From the NCBI RefSeq assembly GCF_900109655.1, contig NZ_FOAT01000004.1:204463-268462 (forward strand): a stretch of DNA of 64,000 nucleotides, in the 5' to 3' direction. Made by a program: the position numbers and the translations under genes. The notes beneath the pieces are model-generated. The model saw only the letters and a list, made by a program, of their open reading frames with translations. It did not search any database and was not told the origin of the DNA. Of this stretch, positions 33,633-42,286 are shown one piece after another. This DNA comes from Hominimerdicola alba (GTDB lineage Bacteria; Bacillota; Clostridia; Oscillospirales; Ruminococcaceae). The stretch's first letter is position 1; the number at the start of each line of letters is the position of its first letter.

Positions 33633-35024
33633 TTACCTGTATTTCCGCTCGGGATGGCGGCGATAATACTCCTTTTTGTCATCATACATACGCTCATCTG
33701 CGATACGCATAGCGTTGAGGATATCAATATCTCCGTCAACAAAGCATACGCCCACAGCGAAATGACCTTCATCTTCGTTTTCAGAATAATTCCTCAGCCG
33801 TTCAAGCCTTAACTCTATTTCAGCTTTATCAGCCTGCTCAACCAATATCATGAACTCGTCTCCGCCTGCACGGTATATCTCACTGTCGAAAAATACGCAT
33901 TGAAGCATGTCTGCTACTTTTTTGAGAAGCAGATCTCCCGCGCTGTGTCCTTCGACGTCGTTCACCTTTTTCAGTCCGTTCAGATCGGTGAACAACACTG
34001 CATAGGGAGCGTTCATCGTTTTCTTTCCTGCTTTTATTTCATCTACGACATTATTCATAGCATTTCGGTTCTTTACGCTCGTCAGCATATCCATCGAACT
34101 TAGCACCTCAAGCCTTTGCAGTAACTGGAAATTGTCTATCTCGGAAGCGATAAAGAATGTGCTGAGTTCAAGGGTCTCTTTGATCTTAACGGTATTATCT
34201 ACATTGAAATCGCTGGCAAACATATATCCCAGTAGTTTTCCGTTGTGATTCAGCGGGAACATAACGATACTTTTTGCACCCGACTCGGTCAGCGACTTAT
34301 GCCATACAGGATTGACAGACCTCAGCCATTCCATATCCTCTTTATCCTTGATTATGATACAAGTGCTGTCACCGATGGTGTCTTTCCATGTTTCTACTAT
34401 ATCATAAAAAGCATCGTTATTGTAATTATCTATGGAATTTATAGGAGCATTTACCCTGAATGCTTCACACAAAGTTGTACATCTGCGTTCTTCTTCATCA
34501 ATAAGAAGTATACAGCAGTAATTTGAATCACATATACTGCGGATATCCTCTATAACTTCCTGAAAGGTCCGTCGTGTGTTATCTGCGCCGTGAAGTTTGA
34601 TACAAGTCTGCAATACCGCGGCAGAAGTATCGGCTGAAAGGGTCGCTCTCTGTTCAGCATCGACTTCCTGCGTAACATCGTAAGAGTATATGCAGTATCC
34701 TATATTTTCCTTATCCGATTCAAGGGGAAGCAGGAACATATTCAGCCAAAGCCCCATCTGCGGAAGGCTGACATAGGAATGAAGAGGCTGTCCCATAAAC
34801 GCACAGCGGCAGCAGAAATCCTCAAAATTCTTATTTTGTGGGAGATATTCCTCATAGGGAGAATCAGGGATAAACGGACGGTGCATAACATTCATCATGT
34901 CGTCACAGTGGGCTTTATTACCCGCAGCTATGCGAATATTTCCGTATTTCCCGTCAGGAAATCTCTCGACAGAAATAATACAGGTCTTACTTTTATAAAC
35001 AGAAAGAATGCTATCAAGATCCAT
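33633..35024 (-). CDS. PAS/GAF-type sensor GGDEF diguanylate cyclase
   Basis: A 463-residue soluble protein with AGGAGG ribosome site. Residues ~1-125 look PAS-like (QPLHSYVSLPQMGLWLNMFLLPLESDKENIGYCIYSYDVT). Residues ~150-300 look GAF-like (IEDIRSICDSNYCCILLIDEEERR ... SIVMFPLNHNGKLLGYMFAS). The GGDEF domain (~305-463) has MDMLTSVKNRNAMNNVV, TDLNGLKKVNDVEGHSAGD and intact AGGDEF. It is predicted to make c-di-GMP in response to an internal signal. It converges on the sugar-sensor GGDEF gene. No EAL, HD-GYP or PilZ protein is encoded in the window. Confidence 0.85.
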   Translation of the reverse strand: MDLDSILSVYKSKTCIISVERFPDGKYGNIRIAAGNKAHCDDMMNVMHRPFIPDSPYEEYLPQNKNFEDFCCRCAFMGQPLHSYVSLPQMGLWLNMFLLPLESDKENIGYCIYSYDVTQEVDAEQRATLSADTSAAVLQTCIKLHGADNTRRTFQEVIEDIRSICDSNYCCILLIDEEERRCTTLCEAFRVNAPINSIDNYNNDAFYDIVETWKDTIGDSTCIIIKDKEDMEWLRSVNPVWHKSLTESGAKSIVMFPLNHNGKLLGYMFASDFNVDNTVKIKETLELSTFFIASEIDNFQLLQRLEVLSSMDMLTSVKNRNAMNNVVDEIKAGKKTMNAPYAVLFTDLNGLKKVNDVEGHSAGDLLLKKVADMLQCVFFDSEIYRAGGDEFMILVEQADKAEIELRLERLRNYSENEDEGHFAVGVCFVDGDIDILNAMRIADERMYDDKKEYYRRHPERKYR

Positions 35025-35214
35025 GGTGCGACCTCCTATATTACATTTATTTTATTATATCACAAGACTTAAAGTAATTCAAGGCCTGCCAACAAAAACT
35101 ATAATATTTTTTCATGAGTTATCTATAATAATACGACAGTTCACAACGGCAACTGGTTATTTGACTAATATCATATTTCCTTTTATGCTAATAGTGTATT
35201 TTAAATAATTTATA

Positions 35215-35278
35215 TTGACAATTGTTCAAATTGATTGTATAATATCATTGGCATATGACCATATTGTCCATGCCAAAT
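35215..35278 (+). promoter_or_regulatory. Promoter with downstream inverted repeat
   Basis: TTGACA - 17 bases - TATAAT (35215-35243) is followed immediately by the inverted repeat ATTGGCAT (35247-35254) / ATGCCAAAT (35270-35278), over the likely transcription start. A repressor site is plausible. Confidence 0.75.
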
Positions 35279-35303
35279 ATTATTTCAAAGAGGGGTTTCT
35301 AAT

Positions 35304-36692
35304 ATGAAAAAGAGGATCATCAGTATTGTGAGTGCGGCTGCAGCAGCTGTCACATTAACTTTCGGAACAGGTGTTCTGCCGACAGTATGCGAGGTCACAC
35401 CGATAAAGGCAAATGCGAGTACATATGCGTATAATAACAGTTATTACGTATACGACGATTTCAGGTATAAATTCATAGATCAAGATGAAACAGTTACCAT
35501 AATCAAATATACAGGAAAAGATGAGGAGGTCACTATACCCGCTGAGATAAATGGCTATAAAGTTATTGAAATCGAATACGAGGCTTTTGAAAAATGCAAA
35601 ACTATTACCTCTGTTATTATACCCGAGGGAGTAACCTATATTGGAGATAGTGCATTTTCCGGTTGTGAGAAACTAGCTTCTGTTACCATTCCCAAAAGTG
35701 TAAAAGTAATAAGCAGCGATGCTTTCGAGAATACCGCATGGCTGAATGAACAGAGAAAAGCAGACCCTCTGGTCATAGTTAATAATATCCTTATAGATGG
35801 CAGAACCGCTTCAGGAGATGTTGTCATTCCCGATACCGTCAAAATCATAGGCAGTTCATCATTTTATAATAATTCAGAACTCACATCTGTGTCTATTCCC
35901 GACAGTGTTACAGAAATACATGGCGGTGCATTCTTCAACTGTTCGTCAATGAGATCTATCACTATTCCTAAAAATGTCTCCTTCATAGGCTGGTATGCAA
36001 TTGGGTATTATTATGATGACTCCACAACTGATGAAAAATTACAAAAAAACTTCAAAGTATACTGCTATGCCCATTCCGAAGGCTTTACATACGCTTACTC
36101 AAAAAAATTAAACTATGAGATAATTGGCTGCAAAGCACCTATTATTTACTCCGAAACGCTGCCCGGTGCTGTCATGCTCCAATGGACGAAGGCATCCGGC
36201 GTAAGTCAGTATGGTATAGCATGTTATGTTAACGGTAAGTGGAAGCTTCTCGATACTCTTCCCGCTGGTAATTTTTATACATACCCGCTTCCAAACCTCC
36301 CATCCCCATACTATGTACTGAAAAACCTCAAATACGGTACACAATACAAAGTTGCAGTTGTTGGTATGGTGAACGGCAAGTGGGATCCGGATTTTTCAAA
36401 TGCCGTAACCGTTACTCCCGATGCTCCTCACGATCTGAAGGAAAAAGCGGAGGTCAAAGGAAGCAAGTTCAAGCTTACATGGACCGCCGATAAAGAAGCT
36501 GAGGGCTATGCAGTGGCAGTATTCCAGAATGACAGATGGAAGATAGTAGGTAAAACTTCCGCTGACAAAACATCCTACATCTCACCTGATCTTCCCGCAG
36601 GCACTTATAATGTAGCTGTTGCCGCTAAGATCAACGGCAGATACGATACCACCCACATTCAGGATCAACCCCTGGAGATAACCATTTCATAA
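35304..36692 (+). CDS. Secreted BspA-like LRR protein with two C-terminal FN3-like modules
   Basis: A 462-residue exported protein with signal peptide (~1-35). LRR_5 repeats (~60-255; SVIIPEGVTYIGDSAFSGCEKLASVTIPKSVKVI) include the same AWLNEQRKADPLVIVNN insert seen in the protein at 2399-3664. Two FN3-like modules end the protein (~270-375 and ~380-462; QYGIACYVNGKWKL and GYAVAVFQNDRWKI), diverged from the common terminal module. No dockerin. It is probably a surface or extracellular binding protein. Confidence 0.82.
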   Translation: MKKRIISIVSAAAAAVTLTFGTGVLPTVCEVTPIKANASTYAYNNSYYVYDDFRYKFIDQDETVTIIKYTGKDEEVTIPAEINGYKVIEIEYEAFEKCKTITSVIIPEGVTYIGDSAFSGCEKLASVTIPKSVKVISSDAFENTAWLNEQRKADPLVIVNNILIDGRTASGDVVIPDTVKIIGSSSFYNNSELTSVSIPDSVTEIHGGAFFNCSSMRSITIPKNVSFIGWYAIGYYYDDSTTDEKLQKNFKVYCYAHSEGFTYAYSKKLNYEIIGCKAPIIYSETLPGAVMLQWTKASGVSQYGIACYVNGKWKLLDTLPAGNFYTYPLPNLPSPYYVLKNLKYGTQYKVAVVGMVNGKWDPDFSNAVTVTPDAPHDLKEKAEVKGSKFKLTWTADKEAEGYAVAVFQNDRWKIVGKTSADKTSYISPDLPAGTYNVAVAAKINGRYDTTHIQDQPLEITIS

Positions 36693-36772
36693 ACATACAT
36701 TACAGCATAAAAGACCGACTCGGATATGACGTTCATGTCAATCTTTGCAATTTACTCTGTTATAACGAAAAT

Positions 36773-36806
36773 GACCCTGCCCGGAATCGGGCAGGGTCTG
36801 TTTTTT
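36773..36806 (+). terminator. Terminator of the BspA-like gene
   Basis: GACCCTGCCC pairs with GGGCAGGGTC, followed by TGTTTTTT. Confidence 0.9.
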
Positions 36807-36885
36807 GGGGAAGTTGGGGAAAACTATTTATGATGATCTTACATCACATACAAATCATTTGGCATTCAATTATCAAGAAAAGTAA

Positions 36886-37530
36886 TCAGTAGTTATGGTT
36901 AGCGTGCTCTATCGCGAATTCGTCGGTGTGACCTGCTGCAAATTTACAGAATAATTTGGTCGCCTTTTCATCTGCATCTGCATCTGCGAGATTGTTTGTA
37001 CTAGCTTTTGTTGCACAATATGAAATATCCAGATTACCATCAGGCATTATTCTGAAATGTATCTCATATGCTACCCAGTTATGGTTTGAATGACACATAA
37101 GAGTTGTATCTTTTTTATAAACCTGCTGCTCGCCTTCGCCCGGGACATCTCCGCCTCGTCTCCTTATAGCGGCATCTTCTTTTACATAACCATTGTCGAT
37201 CAGCATCTGCATCATTTGTTTTGATGAAGTTCTGACATCATCTTTACCGACGTATATATATCCCCAGGATGAAGTACCGTCCGGATCCAGATTTGTTGAC
37301 CATGGATTGTACAAATTAAGGTCGTCATCTAATGCAGCCATAGACATGATCAGTTTTCCGAGATCTTTTGCTTCATTAGCATCACGGGTATTGTTTGCCT
37401 TTTCTATAAGCTTCAGCAGATTAGGAACGATCATTGCAGCCATAACTGCAACTATTGAAATAACTGTGATAAGTTCAACCAAAGTAAAACCCTTACGGTT
37501 CGGAGAATTTATATTATTATTTTTTTTCAT
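36886..37530 (-). CDS. Type IV prepilin-like protein
   Basis: A 214-residue protein with an N-terminal class III signal: short basic leader, then the prepilin peptidase site RKGFTLVELITVISIVAVMAAMIVPN, giving a pilin-type hydrophobic helix. The rest is a soluble C-terminal domain with few cysteines and a His/Asn end (HANHNY). In R. albus, type IV pilin-like CbpC proteins take part in adhesion to cellulose; a similar role here is inference. No pilus assembly genes are in the window. It is transcribed away from the beta-helix/dockerin protein at 38093. Confidence 0.85.
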   Translation of the reverse strand: MKKNNNINSPNRKGFTLVELITVISIVAVMAAMIVPNLLKLIEKANNTRDANEAKDLGKLIMSMAALDDDLNLYNPWSTNLDPDGTSSWGYIYVGKDDVRTSSKQMMQMLIDNGYVKEDAAIRRRGGDVPGEGEQQVYKKDTTLMCHSNHNWVAYEIHFRIMPDGNLDISYCATKASTNNLADADADEKATKLFCKFAAGHTDEFAIEHANHNY

Positions 37531-37683
37531 ATTAAACCACCCTTATCATCATTGTCTTAGTTTTTAAAAACTATATCTTACCACATATCATCGACCACGC
37601 CCGATGGATATGCTTACGAAATATTTTCGATTTTCAAAAAACTTTCTCAATATCTTTCGGCAGTATTTTGTTTTCTGTAAATA

Positions 37684-37712
37684 ACTATAACACAACTTAT
37701 ACCTTTTGTCAA
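37684..37712 (-). promoter_or_regulatory. Promoter of the prepilin gene
   Basis: Minus strand TTGACA - 17 bases - TATAGT, giving a leader of ~150 bases. Confidence 0.7.
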
Positions 37713-37788
37713 TGGGGATTTTGTTATAAATTCGTGAATACGAATTGTAGCCAATCAGTATCAGTGCTGCAATTCCATATATTCCCAC

Positions 37789-37931
37789 GAAAACGTTTGA
37801 TTTGCGATTTTGAAAACGTTTTTGTTTTGTTGAACGATGTATTGTATTAAAATGATAATTTATTAATACAACTTTTAGATTTTGAATATTTTCAGAATTG
37901 CCGTTCAAACTTACGAAAATGATATTTTCGT
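37789..37931. promoter_or_regulatory. Cluster of repeats in the divergent pilin / surface-protein intergenic region
   Basis: Two copies of GAAAACGTTT (37789-37798, 37812-37821) resemble LacI-family operators. TTGTATTAA / TTAATACAA (37842-37850, 37863-37871) and ACGAAAAT-GAT-ATTTTCGT (37913-37931) are two dyads. They sit between divergent promoters. No convincing coding sequence lies in 37531-38092. Confidence 0.5.
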
Positions 37932-37998
37932 GATTAGTTAACGCGTTAATAAAATTATAAGATAAAAAGGATACTAACACTCTATCAGCCAAAAGCGA

Positions 37999-38027
37999 TT
38001 GACATCCTCGGATAAATGTGATAAAAT
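37999..38027 (+). promoter_or_regulatory. Promoter of the beta-helix/dockerin gene
   Basis: TTGACA - 17 bases - TAAAAT, ~65 bases before the start. Confidence 0.7.
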
Positions 38028-38092
38028 ATTATTAAATATATTAATCAATCATTGAATGACCAGTATTTAATACATTTCAAGGAGGAGCTAAA

Positions 38093-40318
38093 ATGAATTT
38101 AACATTCAAACGTATAACCGCTGCAGTCATAGCATTAACGATGTCCGCAGGCTTTATACCGTCCATATGCAGCAGTTTTCAGATGTTTGAAGGAACATCT
38201 CTGACAGCTTACGCAGCTGATTTCAACACGGCAAAGGTTTCAAATTATGATGAGCTGAAGGCTGCAATTGAAAATGAGGACATTTCGACCATTATAGTCA
38301 CTGCGGATATTAATGTACCCTGCGAAACAGTAAAAAGGTCAACAGTGACCACATTACAGCTGATCATCGACCGCAGTCTTACTATCGAAAGTGCAGAAGG
38401 CAAAAAGTTTACGATAAAACGTACTGCTGCAGAAGGCGCTAACAGCGGTAGCCTGACCTCTGTATTTGGCATAAAAGGAAACGGTACAGGTGATGGATAT
38501 AACAACGTTGCCACAAATACCGTTGAAGTGGAGCTTCGAAATATCATAATCGATGGCGGCGCTGTATGGAGCGAAGAGGGTATAACAAATACTTCTCCAC
38601 ACAATTCAGGGGCAAGCGGACGAGCTATGATAGATATATATCAGGGTGCTGTGCTGAACCTCGGTGACGGACTTGAGCTTCGCAACTCCTCTACCACCAA
38701 TTCCACTGATACCACCTGTTCGGACGGCGGCACATCTGCAAACTACGGCGGTGCTGTAAGAGTTGATTATACCAGACCTCATGGCGGCGGAACAGTCAAT
38801 GTAAAAGCAGGATCAGTTATACACGATTGCTATGCCAACGGCGGATGGGGCGGCGCACTGGGCGCATACAACTTTGCTCACCTTAACGTTTACGGCGGAA
38901 CTATATATAACTGCGCTTCGGGTCACGGCGGAGCTATCGGCTGCACATTCAGATCAGGAACTTCAAGAGATGACGCCGCTACTGTAAATATGTACGGCGG
39001 ATATATCCACGACTGCTATGCAAACTACCGCGGAGGTGCGATAAATTTTGACGGTAATACCGAGAACTTTGTCCTTGGCGGCAAAATAGAGAACTGCCAC
39101 GCAAGCTTAGGCGGTGCGATAGCTATGAGCGACGGCGATGTTATCCTGCATCTTCCCGACGCTGCCATAGGACAGCTGACCATCGAGGGCTGCGGTGAGA
39201 GCAACTTTACACCTGATTATGGATACAGCGGTCTGGGAAGAGATTCTTCGGGCTCAAAATTAGATCTGAACGATAATAACGTTGTTACCATATCCTTTGA
39301 TGCTATGCGCTCTGACGATGACAAGTATGCTTCTCTGACTATAACCAAACACCTTGATGATGAAGGCTTCTGGCAGGGTAATTCTCTTGGCGAAGCTTTC
39401 CCCGGAGACCCCATTCAGGCGGGTTATGTTTTTGACGGCTGGTACGATAATAAAGAATATAACGGCGAACCCATAACCGCACAGACGGTTTTCGATAAGG
39501 ATACCGCACTTTACGCAAAGTGGAAAGATCACGATCATGAATGGTCATACACAGCTGATAAAAACACGATAACCGCCGAATGTACCGCTGATTCCATATG
39601 CAATATCAAAAAAGGTCTGACACTTACCCTCTGCGCTCCAGAAGCTCTTACCTATGACGGAACAGCAAAGTCAGCTTATATAAATGATGACTATAACAAA
39701 TCAGCTTTCCCCGACAATTACGTTATAGAATACTATAATGGTGACAAAAAGCTGTCCGCCGCTCCTGTTGATGCAGGTGACTATACAGCAAAAATCACTG
39801 TAGGCAATGCGGTGGCAATCGTTGATTTTACTGTTGCAAAAGCAGAAGCCAAAGCCACTGACAAGCCAAAAGCTTTAAAAGACCTTAAATTCAACAGCAA
39901 GGAACAAAAGCTTGTCAGCGCAGGCTCGTCAAAGGACGGAAATTTCGTATATGCTGTAAGTAACAGCAAAGAACAGGCTCCCGATGATAAGGCATATTCC
40001 GTGGATATCCCAAAGGGAAAAGAAGTCGGTACTTACTTTGTATGGTTCAAGATAAAGGGCGATAAAAACCATCTTGATACAAAGGCAGAATGTGTTGAAG
40101 CAGTCATCGGAGAAAGAATACCTTTACTCGGCGACGTCAACAACGACGGCAAGATCAACATTACCGATATCACAAAGATCGCAGCTCATGTAAAGGGCAA
40201 AAAGCTGCTGAAAAATGATGAGTTCACTCGTGCTGATATAAATAAGGACGGCAAGATAACAATTACCGATATTACAAAGGTTGCCGCACACGTAAAGGGC
40301 AAAAAACTGATAAAATGA
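38093..40318 (+). CDS. Large secreted beta-helix-like protein with InlB-type repeat and divergent C-terminal dockerin
   Basis: A 741-residue exported protein (AAGGAGGAG ribosome site; signal peptide ~1-42). Residues ~45-370 have short Gly-rich repeats (GGTIYNCASGHGGAIG; GGYIHDCYANYRGGAINF; GGKIENCHASLGGAIAM) typical of a right-handed beta-helix. A Listeria-Bacteroides (InlB B) repeat follows (~425-485; AGYVFDGWYDNKEY), then an MBG/YDG-like domain (~515-580; LTYDGTAKSAYI) and a linker. The C-terminus (~680-741) is a dockerin of a different flavour: two near-identical halves, GKINITDITKIAAHVKGKKLL and GKITITDITKVAAHVKGKKLI. Catalytic function is unclear; a structural or adhesive component is likely. 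Confidence 0.82.
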   Translation: MNLTFKRITAAVIALTMSAGFIPSICSSFQMFEGTSLTAYAADFNTAKVSNYDELKAAIENEDISTIIVTADINVPCETVKRSTVTTLQLIIDRSLTIESAEGKKFTIKRTAAEGANSGSLTSVFGIKGNGTGDGYNNVATNTVEVELRNIIIDGGAVWSEEGITNTSPHNSGASGRAMIDIYQGAVLNLGDGLELRNSSTTNSTDTTCSDGGTSANYGGAVRVDYTRPHGGGTVNVKAGSVIHDCYANGGWGGALGAYNFAHLNVYGGTIYNCASGHGGAIGCTFRSGTSRDDAATVNMYGGYIHDCYANYRGGAINFDGNTENFVLGGKIENCHASLGGAIAMSDGDVILHLPDAAIGQLTIEGCGESNFTPDYGYSGLGRDSSGSKLDLNDNNVVTISFDAMRSDDDKYASLTITKHLDDEGFWQGNSLGEAFPGDPIQAGYVFDGWYDNKEYNGEPITAQTVFDKDTALYAKWKDHDHEWSYTADKNTITAECTADSICNIKKGLTLTLCAPEALTYDGTAKSAYINDDYNKSAFPDNYVIEYYNGDKKLSAAPVDAGDYTAKITVGNAVAIVDFTVAKAEAKATDKPKALKDLKFNSKEQKLVSAGSSKDGNFVYAVSNSKEQAPDDKAYSVDIPKGKEVGTYFVWFKIKGDKNHLDTKAECVEAVIGERIPLLGDVNNDGKINITDITKIAAHVKGKKLLKNDEFTRADINKDGKITITDITKVAAHVKGKKLIK

Positions 40319-40348
40319 TAAATCGGATAAATTTTCCGTAAAAAGCAA

Positions 40349-40382
40349 GGCAGCAGTAAAAAACATACTGCTGCCTGTTATT
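40349..40382 (+). terminator. Terminator of the beta-helix/dockerin gene
   Basis: GGCAGCAGTA pairs with TACTGCTGCC, followed by TGTTATTG. Confidence 0.75.
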
Positions 40383-40425
40383 GTTCCGATGTACTATTAT
40401 AAAACCGAAAACAGATAGTAATGAG

Positions 40426-40457
40426 CAAAGTCCTGCACAAGACAGTGCAGGACTTTG
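40426..40457 (-). terminator. Terminator of the CE1-dockerin gene
   Basis: A 13-bp perfect stem, CAAAGTCCTGCAC with GTGCAGGACTTTG. It may work in both directions. Confidence 0.8.
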
Positions 40458-40492
40458 TTTGCAGGTAATTATCGTTGTTTTGCTTATTATCC

Positions 40493-42130
40493 TTAATTCT
40501 GGAAAGCTATGCGGAAGAAATTGTAAAGGTGAGCTCTTATACAGTTATCACCGTGGTAGCCGCCGTTTACATAGTGCCAGATATGAGGAACACCATTCTT
40601 CTCAAAGTTAGAATGATATGTCTTAGGATTATCATAAACAACAGTATCGTCGCTTCCGCCTGTTATCATCAGGAAGTAAGGCTGATTATCAGCGCTCCAG
40701 TTGAAGGAACCTGTAACTCCAGGAGCGGGACATATAGCACCGACATAGCCGAAGAGATCGGGTCTCTTCATACCAATGAGGAGAGCCTCACGTCCGCCCA
40801 TAGAGAAGCCTGTGATAGCGGTGTTGTCCTTGCCTGTCAGGATGCTATAGTTCTTTTCCATATAGGGCATAAGATCCTTGGTGAGATCGTTTATGAAGTT
40901 ATCATAGCCCTGGTTGTTTGTTTCGTCCATGCCTGTGCAAGCCTTGAGAGTTGGGCTGGAGAATACATCGGGGAATACGCAGATCATTTCCTTAGCTGCG
41001 CCCTCAGCGATAGCGTTGCCTATCATCTCGCGGGTATGCATATCAGCATTTCCCTTTGTGAGCATTCTGTCGATGCCCTCATAGTAGCCGTGCATGATGT
41101 ACATTACGGGGTACTTCTTGTTAGGATCATAGTTTGGAGGCAGAAGTATATTTACGTCCTTCTGTCTGTTGCAGGTGGTCGAATAGTAGCTCTTCTTCTG
41201 TATCTGACCGTAAGTTACGCCGCTCTTGGAACGGTTTGCAGAATCAGGCTCTTTTTCAACTATGGTGGACTTAACCTTGTCAGTGAAATCCTTCATTGAA
41301 AGATGATTATTGACCACAGGGAATTCTGTGATCTCGCCAACAAGATATGACTGAAGTGCGGATACATCATCTTCATCGATAACACCGCTCTTGTCAACAT
41401 CTGCATTTTTCTCTGCAGTACTGTTGATAAATCCTCTTACCATACCTCTCTTGAGTTCGATAAGGTCAAGTACGGTGAGATCGCCGTCAAGATCAACGTC
41501 ACCTCTTCTGACACCCTTGCTGATTACGACCTTTGATGTAGGACCGTCGATCTTTGTTCCTGCGGGAGCAGCTATGATCTCATCAACATAGAAATCACAG
41601 GTCTCATCGGTAGTTTCAACTACCAGTACCAGATCGGCAGCCCCTGCGGGGATAGTGTATTCAGCATTGTAGAGCTGAACGAACTCGCCGCGGTTTGCAA
41701 AAGTCTGTGCTATCTTATCATAGCTTGTTGTACCGTTCAGGCTATACTGAAGTGTTAGTTTGAATTCGGTTGGATCAGAACCCGTAAGGTTTGTAAAGCA
41801 GGCGCTGAAAGCGTAGCTTTTGCCTGGAACGAATGTAGTCGTGCTCAGTGATTTCTGTCCTCCGTTCCATGAAGCGGTTCTGCCCGAAATGAACAGTGAT
41901 CTGGAACCCATGTACTTTGCATCGCTGCTTACAGCAGCTTTACAGCCGCCTCTTGCGGACCAGTCATCTGTTCCGCTTTCAAAAGTATCATGGAAGATGT
42001 AGCTGCTAGTACCGGCTGCTTCAACGGTAAGCGCAGGCGCTGTTGGTACAAGAGCCAGACAGGATGCTGCCAGTGTTGCCGATGACAGCACTGACAATAG
42101 TTTTTTTCCAATCGTTTTTGAACTTGACAT
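40493..42130 (-). CDS. CBM22-dockerin-CE1 feruloyl/acetylxylan esterase
   Basis: A 545-residue secreted esterase (CGGAGGAA ribosome site, signal peptide ~1-38). CBM22 (~43-190; HDTFESGTDDWSARGG ... CDFYVDEIIAA) is followed by a type I dockerin (~210-275; GDVDLDGDLTVLDLIELKRGM / ADVDKSGVIDEDDVSALQSYL) and an alpha/beta-hydrolase domain of the esterase-D/CE1 group (~300-545). The nucleophile Ser is in GFSMGG, and the other triad residues probably lie in GGSDD and GYHGDN. It removes ferulate or acetate from xylan. It shares its N-terminal half with the GH43 enzymes at 15444 and 45809. Confidence 0.9.
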   Translation of the reverse strand: MSSSKTIGKKLLSVLSSATLAASCLALVPTAPALTVEAAGTSSYIFHDTFESGTDDWSARGGCKAAVSSDAKYMGSRSLFISGRTASWNGGQKSLSTTTFVPGKSYAFSACFTNLTGSDPTEFKLTLQYSLNGTTSYDKIAQTFANRGEFVQLYNAEYTIPAGAADLVLVVETTDETCDFYVDEIIAAPAGTKIDGPTSKVVISKGVRRGDVDLDGDLTVLDLIELKRGMVRGFINSTAEKNADVDKSGVIDEDDVSALQSYLVGEITEFPVVNNHLSMKDFTDKVKSTIVEKEPDSANRSKSGVTYGQIQKKSYYSTTCNRQKDVNILLPPNYDPNKKYPVMYIMHGYYEGIDRMLTKGNADMHTREMIGNAIAEGAAKEMICVFPDVFSSPTLKACTGMDETNNQGYDNFINDLTKDLMPYMEKNYSILTGKDNTAITGFSMGGREALLIGMKRPDLFGYVGAICPAPGVTGSFNWSADNQPYFLMITGGSDDTVVYDNPKTYHSNFEKNGVPHIWHYVNGGYHGDNCIRAHLYNFFRIAFQN

Positions 42131-42185
42131 TAGTTTTTCCTCCGATCTGATTTGGTATGCTATAACCTAGATTTGTTCTTCTATT

Positions 42186-42211
42186 CTAAAAAGTGCTGAT
42201 ATACAGCACTT
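42186..42211 (-). terminator. Terminator between GH43 and CE1 genes
   Basis: On the minus strand AAGTGCTG pairs with CAGCACTT and is followed by TTTTAGAAT. It lies ~75 bases after the GH43 stop and separates two minus-strand genes that otherwise look operonic. Confidence 0.7.
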
Positions 42212-42286
42212 CCTAGACCATATTAATTATCGCCGAGTAATATCCTACGCAGTTCCTATCTCGGCTAATGACCTGCAGCGCACCGA

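Noticed and set aside
37789..37821. GAAAACGTTT boxes as CcpA cre sites
   Set aside because: The second copy matches cre only in the core and both fail at the outer positions, so they are reported only as LacI-type operator candidates.
37588..37992. A 134-codon open frame on the minus strand in the pilin intergenic region
   Set aside because: No ribosome site, AT-rich composition of random type, no recognisable domain, and it overlaps the prepilin promoter and the repeat cluster.
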